A DNA stretch of 64,000 bases from Gymnothorax reevesii (taxonomy: Eukaryota; Chordata; Actinopteri; Anguilliformes; Muraenidae): positions 35,546,611 through 35,610,610 of the forward strand of contig CM056582.1 of NCBI GenBank assembly GCA_029721435.1. The letters run 5' to 3'. Every line of letters begins with the position of its first letter. Within the stretch, counting starts at the first letter, position 1. Below are positions 43,736 to 54,870 of the stretch, piece after piece. The position numbers were made by a program, and so were the translations under genes. Below the pieces are notes generated by a model. The model did no database searches and was not told the DNA's origin. It saw only the letters and a program-made list of their open reading frames with translations.

Positions 43736-45055
43736 TCTGTTATGTCTTATCATCGATATCTATAAAAAAAAAAAGTAACAACTGAATAACCAATTTTATT
43801 TATTTTTTTAATTTATACAATAATTTAATAATTAATACAATATAACTTCCATTTAGTACACATTAGCATACAGTACAGTAACTCAATTGCTTTTTTCCTT
43901 GTGAGAGAGAAAATCTAAGAAAAAAAACATCTTCCAGGAGTTGACTGTCGTAGGCAAACCTGATCACATGGATCTGCCAGTGCAGAGAGGCCTCAGGGAG
44001 TCTTTCATCAATGAAGAACCTCAGAAGTGATCCTTAGCATGGAGCTCTTGCATTCTAGTGCAACTGGTTTACCTGCACCTGCATCTGCCAGTAAGGAAAG
44101 CTGTCCGCAACACCGTCCGTGTGCTAAAGTACACTGTGTGTGAGGCATGGGCATACGTAGCAAGAGGTGCAGACCATGGCGACGTGATTAATATGCTAGG
44201 GAGGTCTGTATAATAAAGGAGACCATAGTTCCATCAAACTAAAGTGCTTCATCTTCCTTGGATGGAATGTTTTTTGGGAAGACAGCCAAAGGTATGTGAA
44301 AATAGTTGAACCAGTTTAGGTTACTTTTATATTTTTTTTAAAGGCAGAGTCATGCAACATATAAAGAAATAAAAACTTTTCAAACTGATGAAACGTTTGC
44401 TTTGATCCACTGTTTCTAAAACACAAACTTGGAAAAATGGCCTGCACCAATATGGGTACCCTTGGTAAATATGAACCAAAGTTGTGCTGAATGAGTATTA
44501 TTATTGTAAATCCTGACATTTGTTCAAAATACAAAAGATCTTAATTAATTGAAATACTGCACCAAGTTGAAAATTTATGACTGAAAGAAAATAAATATCA
44601 TGGAGCAAATATGTTTATTCTGGAAAACGTAACACGTTATTGGTTCCCGTGATTGGAAACAAAAACTTGTATGTCCATGATAATGACATAAACATAGCAA
44701 AACTCAAAATACGTTCTTGGCAGAAAAATAGTCATCCTACCTGAACACAGCTCAACTGCATTCTTGCATGCAAAATTAAACATTTTTTATGCTCTCCTGT
44801 AAAGTTTATCATTTTGAAGGTATGAGGTTTTATCAGCAGGTCAAGAATATAGCATGCAGTGAAGATGGAGAGTACCTGGTACGGGCTCGAGGCCATTCCT
44901 CCGATCAGAATCTCTCCAAAGCTGAGGGTCTGAAAAAGTACATAACATTCCATAATTTAATGCTACATGATTTTCTTTTCTCAGAGAACTCAGAATTCAT
45001 GTATTGACCATGTTTGAGTGGCTCATCCATGTGTACCTTACAGTCACATACATTA
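43736..45055. other. Unannotated interval
   Basis: No supported gene. A short splice-flanked minus-strand segment near 44880-44935 is discussed among rejected items. Confidence 0.35.
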
Positions 45056-45489
45056 CTGGTCAAAAGTTTTAGGACACCACAATTTTCCCAAATTTTTAAT
45101 AGAAAATTAATGCAGTTTAATGGAACGTATATGCATATAAAGGCCGAATCCATCATACTATCTCTCTCGGAGTGTTTCTTACAGGAATAAAAAAAATTTC
45201 CACCAAAATCTGTGCCAAAGTTTATTCCATTCAAAGATAATACATACAAAGAATGACGTTTGACTCCACTGGAGCAGATCTATATAAAAGTCCAATTAAA
45301 TAGGACTATAAATACAAAGGAAAGGTAAAATAAATGGGGAAAAAAGTAAAAAGAGCAATAACCCCAGCATTTATTAATACAAGAAAAATGCTAATACTGT
45401 CTCAGTAAAACATACCCACTTACAGACACAAACCCTGGTTACGTATATAATAGCGCTTCACCCTAACCACAAGGCTACAGCAGCTGTCT

Positions 45490-45685
45490 ATTCAGTTGGC
45501 CCCAAATTGCCCAAAGAAAGAATGAGTCAAGAAAACAAGTCACTTGTACAGTTGTGCTCTCAGTATTCATGTACAAGTAGAATGGCACAAAGATTCTGTC
45601 AAAATACGACTGTGTATTTAGCGGATAATTATATCAAATATACCACAAACAAACCTCTTAAATGTTTATATTGTCACGCTATTTA
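45490..45685 (+). repeat. Unclassified interspersed repeat (family R), copy 3, part 1
   Basis: Continues at 47395-47570 after the inner Tc1. Matches copy 2 in GTATTTAGCGGATAATTAT, TTTATATTGTCACGCTATT and, beyond the Tc1, TGCGATTAAGGTGATTTAG. Confidence 0.65.
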
Positions 45686-45907
45686 CACTGCCCTCAATAA
45701 TTATTGGCACCCCTGCTTAAGATGTGTTCTTTCGCTTCTGATAAATTCAGTTTTTTCTAAATATAGGACCACAATGAAAAAAAAGAGGAAAATCCAACCT
45801 TTAATTCAAGTGCATTTATTCAGTGGGGAAAAAAATCCCACATTAAGAATTATATATATTTTTTTAACATCAAATCATGTTTGCCACAATTATCAGCACC
45901 CCTGATG

Positions 45908-46969
45908 TTAATACTTTGTACAACCCCCTTTTGCCAACAAAACAGCACCTAATCTTCTCCTATAATGTTTCACAACATGGGAGAATACAGAAAGAGGGAT
46001 CTTCGACCATTCCTCTTTGCACAGTCTCTCTAAATCATCCAGCGACCTTGGTCCTCTCCTCTGCACTCTCCTTTTCAGCTCACTCCACAGGTTTTCAATG
46101 AGGTTGAGGTCTGGGGACTGAGATGGCCATGGGAGGAGCTTGATTCTGTGTCTGGTGAACCATTTCTGTGTGGATTTGGCCACAAGTTTAGGGTCATTAT
46201 CTTGCTGAAAGACCCAGTGACGACCCATCTTCAGCTTTCAGGCAGAGGCCACCAGATTTTGCTTTAAAATGTCTGGTATTTCAAAGCGTTCATGATGCCA
46301 TGCACCCTGACAAGGTTCCCAGGGACGTTGGAAGAGAAACAGGCCCACAGCATCACTGATCATCTCCCATATTTCACAGTGGGCATGAGGTGCTTTTCTG
46401 CATACTCATCTTTTGTGTTCAGCCAGACCCACTTAGAGTGTTTGTTGCCAAAAAGCTTTGTCTTGGTCTCATCTGACCAAAGCGCATGGTCCCAGTTGAA
46501 GTCCGCTTGGCCAACTCCAAACATTTGCGTTTATGATTGCGAGTGAGAAAAGTTTTTTCCGTGCATGCCTCCCAAACAGCTTGTTGGCATGTAGATAGCG
46601 CCTGATGGTTGTTTTGGAGACTTTGTGACCCCAAGATGCTACCATTTGTTGCAATTCTTTAACAGTGAGCTTTGGAGAACTTTTTATTACCCTCGGCCGA
46701 CTTCAGGCCGAAGGGTATTGTCATCAGTTCGTTGTCTGTCTGTCCGTCTGTCCTTCTGTCCGTGTGTGTACCGTCAGGCCGAGGGTGTACAAACGCGGGC
46801 GTTTCTGGTTTCTCTTTCCATCCTCTTCACCGCGTGGTGGGAAAATAACCTTGCGTCCTCGTCCAGGCTTGTTTGCCACTGTTCCAGTTGTATTAAACTT
46901 TATTATGATTCCTCTGACAGTAGATATGGGCAGATGCAAGCCAGTGGCTATTTCCTTGTAAGTCGACAC
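45908..46969 (-). pseudogene. Tc1 transposase, multiply broken
   Basis: The N-terminal part at 46969-46820 reads MSTYKEIATGLHLPISTVRGIIIKF then GRGRKVIFPP (paired-type HTH and basic linker). A small insertion (about 46690-46788) follows. The middle at 46654-46469 has MVASWGHKVSKTTIRRYLH. The C-terminal third at 46228-45908 holds the second Asp position (QQDNDPKLVAK) and the Glu in SPDLNLIENLWSELKRR. The first catalytic Asp region lies in a broken frame near 46430. Dead copy. Confidence 0.85.
46690..46788. mobile_element. Small insertion with CCCTCGGCC ends and TCTG repeats
   Basis: About 100 bp that does not fit the transposase frame. It has inverted termini CCCTCGGCCGAC...GTCAGGCCGAGGG, possible TA duplications, a GGCCGAAGGGTATTGTCATC segment and an impure (GTCT)n run. 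Confidence 0.55.
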
Positions 46970-47639
46970 ACATCTGCCTTACTTGAATGGTGTGTTCCTT
47001 TATCTTTCCCATGTTGAAGAGTGGATAAGAGAAATGGCCTCTGTGTCACGTCATATTTATACCCCAGGGAAACAGGAAATGATGTTAATGAAATGTTCCT
47101 AGATACTCTGATCAACTTTGTAAACTACTGTAGAATTGACAGAAATATTTCAATTACATTTATTTCCTAGGAATTGTTAGGGGTGCCAAAGAATGTGAAA
47201 CAGGTGATTTTATGAAAAATAATTATTGCTTAATCAGGGATTTTTTTTCCCCCCTTGAAATTCATTTCAGTTGAAGTTTACATTTTTCTTAAATTTTCAG
47301 TGTGAGAGTATGCTTCTCCAATAAAAATTGAATTTATTTTAAGGCTTTTAACACACCTTAATCACGGGAGCCAATAATTATGGAGGGCGCTGTAAGTACA
47401 TGGGAATGGCCCAGGCACTCAGTTTGATGAACTGGGAACACAAGGCTAGGTTTGTGCGATTAAGGTGATTTAGGGCTTGTTTGAAATGTCAGAGCCCATA
47501 GAATCAAATGCCCACCCACAAAGTCTTACTGACAGCATTACAAGCCGATCAGGGAGAGGAAATAAAAACTGGAAAAATTGGTGTCCTAAAACTTTTGACC
47601 GGTAGAGCACAGTGTTTAAAACAAGCAATATTACAACTC

Positions 47640-48260
47640 CACAGACTCAATCATACACATACTTATTGCACACTCACTTCAAAGAGGAGAAGATAAGACA
47701 GAAAACTCTCCCATTTATGAACCTCTCAGGAAACAGTATATAACCCCGTATCTGTTTTGTGCCCTTATCATAATTCTCACATCTTTCATGAAGCATAATT
47801 TCATGAGATAATGTTTTCACCAAAAAATCTGTCCATTCTTTGTAACGTGCCATCTTAGGGAACCCAGTCTCATCCCGTCCAAGCATCAATATGCGACCCA
47901 AAAGGAGGTCCAAATAGGGATGACAAAAGCCTCATTTTGCATCGTATATTGACATTTAGTCAGGTAGCGTCACTTTGTGACAAGTCGAGATGAGAATGTG
48001 TTGCCTTAGGGGTTTTCCAAAATTTGAGGACAAGCCTTAATGTTGGTATAATATCCCAGCAAAATATTTTGAGCATGGTTTTGTTCTGGTCTGGATTACC
48101 TGGGAACAGAAAAACCAAGGCCCTCTTCAATGGCAGCCAAAGTATTTTCCCATCTGGGCTGGATCATGTGACATGTCCACAGGGTGTGAATAAGGGTACT
48201 TTCAGCCATATTACATCATAGGCATAAATCACTGAGCAAGAGATCCATTACTTTCAATCT
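47640..48260 (-). pseudogene. Possible L1/Tx1-type LINE C-terminal relic
   Basis: Minus-strand reading near 48200-48050 gives LIHTLWTCHMIQPRWENTL followed by a hydrophobic LGFSVP stretch and ILLGYYTN. Further on (47913-47674) is WTDFLVKTLSHEIMLHERC. This resembles the zinc-finger-like and C-terminal region of L1/Tx1 ORF2 (H-x-LW-C...W pattern). Frames are broken. Tentative. Confidence 0.4.
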
Positions 48261-49821
48261 GCTGGGAGTGAAGTAAAATCAATGTTTAACATTAATTGCT
48301 TACCATTTCCTATGGCTGCCCTGATATTATGATCTGAATTTGTGATCATATAAGTGTTCCCTTTTATTTTTTGCTTGTCTTAGACGAGATTTTACAACAT
48401 CCAGAGGCTGATTGTAGATGCTTTTGGAAAGCTAATAAATGAATAAAACTATTGTATTACTACCCGTTTAATCAGTCGAACCTCTGACCTTAGACCACAG
48501 AACGCATCAGAACTAGAGGGAGCCATAATTACGAGACCAGCGGACGGGATCGGGAGATATGCATGGAAACATTCACTAATACCTCAGAGCAATTTTTTAG
48601 GCCAACCCTACACACTGCCCCTTCTACATGCATAATGAACGCAAATATGGAAATGCTTATGGATTGTACCTTCAGTTCCAACGATAATATTCTCACACTA
48701 GCCTATTTATGTTGTTCATATAAACGCACTAATGAAACAAATTAGAATTTTGAATGGAACTTAGATTCATTTTTAGGTTATTCAATATTCGTACTTCAGT
48801 GGCTCACGAGCGAAATGCTGGAATACGATAAAAAGAATACATTCGAAACGATGGCACCACAGAATATTCAGTTTGTTCAAGCACAAGGTGGAAGAGATGG
48901 CCTTAACTGTTACTTTGTCATTGGGATAATTAATTTGGGTTTAAATGTAGTTAATTCTTCAAAGGAAGTTTTTTAAAACTGTGCAAATACAGAACACTTA
49001 AGTCACCAAATGTTTTCCATTGAGAGCACTATATTTTTTAAATTGAGAAATATTAATTCTGTGGAATTTTTAAGGTTCAGGAAACAAGTTAAAACTATGG
49101 CTGCTAGCAGCACTGAACAGGCCGTTGCGTTTTGTGCCTGTTGGGGCAGTAGCAGCCACGGTGTATGCAGGTTGCGTAATAATGATCTGCACGAAAACAA
49201 TCCATTTCTTGTATCTTTTGTGCATGGGATACAGCTCAGAATTTTCATTTTTGGACACTGCTTGGAGTTCACTGTCACCTTGAGTGTCCACTATGTGGCA
49301 CTGGAGAGCACTATGTATATTTTATGTTGCTGTGTATCGTGGCTAGACCTCAGCTTTTAAATATCATGAAAATCAGATGATGATGATATTTGTGTATATA
49401 AGACCAACCTCTTAGTGTCAGAAGGTGGCAGTATTATTATTCAATATTGATGTGTAATTCTGTTCAGGCTTGGACTCTCAGCCAGCATGAGAAATTTGGG
49501 ATAGACTGGACAAGAATGAATAGGATTTTATTTACTGCTTGAAGTGCACGACACCATTCCTGGTGTAGTTCACATTTTTATCACTTCCTGTGGCCACTAA
49601 ATGTTGTCAGAAAACACACTTCAAACTCCATTATGTTGCTGTGTATTAACTGTCCTGTAAATATAATAATGTTTGTCACACAAGTCTTACTTCCAGTTGT
49701 CAGTGGTAGGACTTGCCTATGAGCAATTGCCTATTGGTATGTTAATTGGTATGTTGATGGGTTGATATGTCAGGACGTTTAGTACAGATTGGTCATTTTA
49801 TATTTTACTTTTATCCTTCAT
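48261..49821. other. Unannotated interval
   Basis: No supportable gene. The 116-codon frame at 49010-49360 has an overlapping opposite-strand frame and no domain. Confidence 0.35.
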
Positions 49822-49833
49822 GGAAACGCATTG

Positions 49834-50179
49834 GGGCGGCATGGTGGCACAGTGGTTAGCATTGCTGCCTCACAGCAAGAAGGTCATGGGTTCGAATCCG
49901 GCCTGGGGCCTTTCTGTGTGGAGTTTGCATGTTCTCCCCGTGCTGCGTGGGTTTTTGCCGGGTACTCCGGTTTCCTCCCACAGTCCAAAGACATGCATAT
50001 CAGGCTAATTGGAGACACCAAATTGCCCATAGGTATGAGTGTGAGAGTGAATGGTGTGTGCGATGGATTGGCATGCTGTTCAGGGTGGGTCCCTGCCTTT
50101 GCCCGTAGCCAGCTGGGATAGGCTCCAGCTCGCCCCGTGACCCTAGTGAGGAATAAGCGGGTATAGAAAATGGATGGAT
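49834..50179 (+). repeat. tRNA-derived SINE (mermaid/DANA-like), well preserved
   Basis: Starts GGGCGGCATGGTGGCACAGT (A-box region), has a B box GGGTTCGAATCC, a conserved GTTTGCATGTTCTCCCCGTG core, and a (GGAT)n tail. A 12-bp target duplication GGAAACGCATTG lies at 49822-49833 and 50180-50191, so it moved by LINE machinery. Confidence 0.9.
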
Positions 50180-50519
50180 GGAAACGCATTGAAATTTACT
50201 GTGATGCTGCAGACATAATAGTCAACAAAACCAGAAACCTTTGCATTTTAACATTTCAAAGGTCCTCAGATGTCACTCACCAAATTTGAAGTTGCCCAGG
50301 TAAAATCCTAAGGAGGAGTTTGTTGAAATACAACTGTTAGAAATGAGAAAAACATCACAAAAATTGCACAGTAAATTCAAAATGGCTGATTTATTGTCTC
50401 ATGGCACCAAGAGACTTTTTGTGTCTTCGGGTGTTTCATGTGGTCACAAAATTTCATCCAGCCAGGTGAAAAATATTTTAAGGGTTGCTTTGCTGAAACA
50501 TTCTAGGGGAAGCTGTCTC

Positions 50520-51954
50520 CTTTCCTCCTTTCCTTTATTACAGGGAAGTCCCACTGAGACCGAGCTCTCTTTTTCAGGGGAGCCCTGAATACAATAAAAC
50601 AATTACTAAGTCAGTTAACAACACAGAGCACAGTAAAATTCAGACATAAAATTCACACATAAATCACACATGTATTACATAAAAAAATTGCAGACTAAAG
50701 GAAAACAAACTTTAAAATACAATTAAAAACAAAAAAGAAAGTAATAAAATAAGTAAAACATACAAGTACTAAGGAAAGAGAACAAGTCCACAGTTAAAAC
50801 TAAAGGCAAGTACATCTGGCCTCCTCAACTAAAATCTCCCACAGTCGATTCTTGAAGAATTCATAGGGAATGAGACAACCAAGCTTCAGAGAGTCTTGGC
50901 ATCTATTCCAGACATAGGATGCAAATGAGCTAAAAGCAGAACAGCCAAAATTTGTTCTAGTCCTGGGTGACTCTAACAAAATCCACCCTTGCGATCTGAC
51001 TTCTGATTTTGATGGACAAAAGCCTAGTAAGATATGAAGGAAGTTTGCCAAGCAAAGCTTCATAAATAAATACAATGGACCTTCCTTCTAAAATGAAGGG
51101 AAAACCACCCTAATGAACTATATAAAACAGTGATGAGTGCGGAAACCATCATCAGTGATAAAACGCAGAGCGCTGTGATAAATAACGTCCATTAAATAGG
51201 TCTGAAAGTCCTATCAGAGGCATGTATGTATAGTCCCCAAAATCAGATAAAGGTAAGACAATCGTCTTCCTACTGTCTAAAGCAAAACAAGACCTGTTTC
51301 TGTAAAGAAACCCAATTTTTGTTTAAACTTTGTTGGACAAGTGAGACACATGAGTTTTAAAGGAAAAGTCATGATCCAGCCAGATCCCCAAATATTTGAC
51401 AGACTGAACTTGCTGAATTTTAGCACCACTCACAGTGAAAATTGAGTCATTTAGCATAATTGCATTCCATGCAGAAAAAAATGTGAACTTAGTTTTATGA
51501 GTTTTTAAAACAAGTTTCAGATCAGCTAGAGCGTGTCGAATAAGATTAAAAGCTGATTGCAGGTAGATAAGGGCCTGGGCACACGTTTGTGCAGAGGAGT
51601 ACAACACAGTGTCATAAAAATGAACCTTGCAATTTGCAATTTTACGAGCAATATAGTTTATATTGATTATGAATAAAATTAGTCCAAGTATGGATCCTTG
51701 GGGTACTCCTTTCATCTCTTCTAAAAATGGGGACTAGGCTTCCCCAAGCACAATAGCTTGTTTTCTATTAAAGAGAAAGTCCTGGAACCACAAGCAGGCC
51801 TCACAATCAAGACCAATGGAGGACAGCTTTTTTAATAAAATAAAGTGGTCTACTGTATCAAAAGCTTTTGCTAAATCAATAAATAGGGCTGCACATTTTT
51901 GTTTATTATCTGCAGCCAATACCAAATCATTTATAACCACTGGGGCTGCTGTGA

Positions 51955-51985
<31 letters not shown>

Positions 51986-52105
51986 TTGTGAAGTTAAAAT
52001 GTTGTTGAAAGTTAAAAAGCTGCGAAGTTGTTGCTTAACAAGAGATTCTAAAATCTTAGCCAGGCAAGGCAATTTTGAGATAGGTTGGCAGCTGTTCACT
52101 GAACT
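50520..52105 (-). pseudogene. Jockey-superfamily (I/L2-like) LINE reverse transcriptase relic
   Basis: Minus-strand fragments. At 52099-51734: QPISKLPCLAKILESLV, QQSGFRPGHSTITAA, FIDLAKAFDTVDH. At 51715-51323: KGVPQGSILGLILFIININ, then a catalytic box that reads YDTVLYSS where ADDTVLYSS is expected, and VKYLGIWLD. At 51075-50800: the C-terminal SPRTRTNFGCSAFSSFASYVWN...CTC block. The 3' end near 50520 has AGGGAAGTCCCACTGAGACC. This is a LINE different from CR1. Active-site decay and frame breaks show it is dead. The CR1 copy to the right (52119) truncates its 5' part. Confidence 0.8.
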
Positions 52106-52204
52106 GGGATCACCACCCTAAAATAACATAACAACATAACATAACATAACATGAATGGCAAGAACAGGCCTTTCAGCCCAACTAAGCTCGCCAGTTTATT
52201 TATA

Positions 52205-52756
52205 CTATTGTGAATATATCCCTTCAGATACTGATTGACTCAATGCAATGGTATCTAGCTTTAAGTCAAGCCTGCTCTTGAAAACCCCCAAGGTCTCTGC
52301 CTCAACAATATGGTCAGGCAAGCTATTCCACATTGGAATTACTCTTTGGGTGAAGAAATATTTCTGAATATCAGTGCTAAATTTGCCTTCGGTCAACTTC
52401 CATTTGTGACCCCGAGTTCTGCTCACAACACTAAGTCGAAAGAATCCTACATGATTCACTTTGTTAATCCCTTTAACATATTTAAAGATCTCAATCAAAT
52501 CACCCCTGAGTCTCCTTTTCCTAAGACTAAAGAGATTAAGGATCTTCAGCCTCTTCTCATCGCTTTCATCTTTTATACCTAGAATAAGCTTAGTGTCTCT
52601 TCTCTGAACTTTCTCTAGAGCCTCTACATTTTCGTTAAAGTATTGTCCCCAGAACTGTACACAATTCTCCAGATGTGGTCTGACGAATGTGTTGTACAAA
52701 AGAAGCATTACCTCCTTTGATTTGTACTCAATACTTTTGGCAATGTATCCCAGCAT
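52205..52756 (-). pseudogene. CR1 ORF2 C-terminal segment
   Basis: 184 codons of the CR1 C terminus: MLGYIAKSIEYKSKEVMLL, RPHLENCVQFWGQ, KRLKILNLFSLRKRRLRGDL, then SLPDHIVEAETLGVFKSRLD. It corresponds to 41439-41950 in the other CR1 copy at high identity, without the frameshift found there. The solo LTR at 52782 separates it from the RT core. Confidence 0.9.
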
Positions 52757-52781
52757 CCGATTTGAGTTTTTAACTGCTATG

Positions 52782-53237
52782 TGTTATGACTTAAAAAAAA
52801 TCACAACAAAGAAAAGCAGAAAGTACAACTAAAACAAATTTATTCTTCACAAAAAAAGTTGTACAAAAAAAATATATCCACTATTCAATACTCTAATAAC
52901 ACTCTGATGCCACTATTTAACTGTTGCCAAAACAAAACTCTGCTCTGCTCTCTTCTGCTGTCTGCCCTCTGCTCTAAATCACAGCATTTATATAGACTAG
53001 CAACCTTCTAGAAAGATCCAAAGGATTCTAGGGAAATCCCGCCCCCTCCAAGCAGGAAAGTGCCAGAAGCTTCTAGAAATCACTAGTATTTCCTTAATGA
53101 TTTTACAAACACGCCACCAGAGGGTGCCAAATGAACAAAATAAATATAGCTGACCAGCAAGGCAGCAAAACAGCATGTAACAAATCTTCATTTACAAATG
53201 AAATATAATGCAGTACATAAAATTATCATACATAACA
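52782..53237 (-). mobile_element. Solo LTR (family C, copy 2) in the CR1 RT
   Basis: 456 bp, TGTTATGACTT...CATACATAACA, nearly identical to 22590-24640 without its Tc1. On the minus strand CTATATAAAT at about 52996-52987 is followed by AATAAA at about 52845-52840. Removing it rejoins CR1 sequence (TTTTAACTGCTA...GCACAATGGCTAG in the other copy). The target duplication is unclear (ATG only). Confidence 0.88.
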
Positions 53238-53249
53238 ATGGCACAATGG

Positions 53250-54424
53250 CTAGAACCTGTGAGGGTCAACAATCACTCCCAGATCTTTCTCGTGTGCAGC
53301 ACATTCCAGTTTTAAACCTCCCATGAAGTAATCCTGTCCAATGTTTTTATTATCTAAGTGTACCTTTTGTACATCTTCACATTTTGCTAGATTAGATTTC
53401 ATTTGCCACATTTCTGCCCAACGCTGGATTCTATCTAAATCATTGTGAATCACTTTAGTGGACCCTAGACTATTTGCCAAACCCCCCAATTTAGTATCAT
53501 CTGCAAATTTAACCAATCTGCTCTCAATATTCCTACCAAGGTCATTAATGTAGATGAGGAACAGCAGGGGTCCCAACACCGATTCCTGGGGGACGCCACT
53601 CCCCACCATACCTAGCTGAGATGAGATACCACTGACCAACACTCTTTGTGTTCTGTCCTGTAGCCAGTTTTGAATCCACTCCAGAATACCTCCTGTAACT
53701 CCAATGGAGCTCATTTTAAAAATTAGTCTCTTAGGTGGTACTGTAATGCTTTCTGAAAATCCAAGTATATGATGTCATAAGCCCTGCTTTGGTCATAAGT
53801 CCTGGTGGTTTTTTTTTTAAATTCCAGAAGGTTTGTCAGGGGTGACCTTCCCTTCTGAAAACCATGTTGGCTATCCCTCAAGATACTGTTACGTTCAAGA
53901 AATAAGTCCAGCACATCTTTTATGATAGATTCCGATATTTTGCACGCAGTGCAAGTTAAACTGACTGGCCTGTAGTTTCCTGGCTCGGTACGGTCCCCTT
54001 TCTGATATATTGATATTATATCACCCTGTTTCCAATCATTTGGTATTTCTCCAGTTTCTAAAGACCGTCTGAAGATGGCGTATAGCGGCTTAAAAATGAT
54101 CTCACCAACTTCCCTGAGCACTCTAGGATATAAGCCATCAGGACCTGCCGCCTTATCTGCCTTTAGTTTATGCAACTTGTCTAATACTTGGTTATCCAGA
54201 ACCTCAATTTCCGCTAAATAATCTTGAGCATTTAACATTCCAACTGGCCAAATAATGACCCCCTCTGAGGTGAAATTCTCAACAAAGTAACTGTTTAAGG
54301 CATCCGCAATATCCTTGTTATCATATAGCAGCAATCCATTTTTATTCTTTCTGCTCTTTAACTTTCCTTTTTCTGCTACAGTACTGAAAGAAGCGCTAAG
54401 GGTTAGGTTTTGCCACCTCTTCAA
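53250..54424 (-). pseudogene. CR1 ORF2 reverse transcriptase core
   Basis: Two frames: 54424-53723, with LKADKAAGPDGLYPRVL, GDIISIYQKGDRTEPGNY and QHGFQKGRSPLTNLLEF, ending in YLDFQKAL after a short deletion; and 53714-53250, with VPQESVLGPLLFLIYINDLGR and the catalytic KFADDTKLGG. Gly in VPQGS is replaced by Glu. It aligns with 41950-42990. Frameshifts inactivate it. Confidence 0.9.
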
Positions 54425-54528
54425 TTTCTTTCATACAGTCTTCTAGCATTCCTCAGCTCTTTTTTGACCACAGCCCACATTTTACAGTATTCAGCCTTTG
54501 TGTTCTCATTGTTATCCTTTATGTACAT

Positions 54529-54868
54529 CTAATAAAGATTTCTCTTTTCCCTGAAAATCCTACGAATACTTTTGGTCATTCTCTGAGGACTCTGCTTTTT
54601 CAACTTACTACTGGACACCTTCAGAATGAATCTGCATTGTGATTCAAGTAAAACCCCCTTAAATCTTTCCCACATCTCATTTACGGACTCACAGGTCTCC
54701 CATTTTATTTCACTTAGATATGAGCACATCCTGTCAAAGTTTACTCGCCTAAAATTGAAAAGTTTTGTTTTTGAACACACCTTTTTAACTTCCAATGAAA
54801 TATCAAAATTAACACCAGAGTGATCACTAGTCCCAAGTGGCTCCAGTACCTCAACATTGCTAATTGCA
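54529..54868 (-). pseudogene. CR1 ORF2, end of endonuclease and linker
   Basis: VEVLEPLGTSDHSGVNFDISL contains the SDH motif at the C terminus of the AP-like endonuclease. It is followed by the spacer toward RT (FNFRRVNFDRMCSYLSEI, PQRMTKSIRRIFREKRNLY). It continues across the Tc1 to 56380-56520, where FLVQYVNKLTRKKAISDLVL and LMGDLNYPGINWE are readable. Confidence 0.85.
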
Positions 54869-54870
54869 TA

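Larger units (their letters stand above)
45686..47392 (-). mobile_element. Tc1 transposon (inner)
   Basis: Ends CACTGCCCTCAATAATTATT and its inverted partner CAGCGCCCTCCATAATTATT are flanked by TA (45684-45685, 47393-47394). 1707 bp with a decayed transposase on the minus strand. Confidence 0.9.
45056..47602. mobile_element. Tc1-type element, split by a second Tc1
   Basis: Ends CTGGTCAAAAGTTTTAGGAC and the inverted GTCCTAAAACTTTTGACCGG are flanked by TA (45054-45055, 47603-47604). Without the inner element it is about 840 bp and non-autonomous. Its interior carries family R repeat sequence on both sides of the inner Tc1. Confidence 0.8.

Noticed and set aside
44880..44935. Splice-flanked 18-codon minus-strand segment (TLSFGEILIGGMASSPYQ between CAG and GTACTC), a possible host exon.
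   Set aside because: Too short to identify, no neighbouring exon seen, and such sites arise by chance. It would need transcript evidence.
47674..47913. 79-codon frame as an independent gene.
   Set aside because: Its content fits the tail of a LINE ORF2 better than a free-standing protein, so it was folded into the tentative L1/Tx1 relic.
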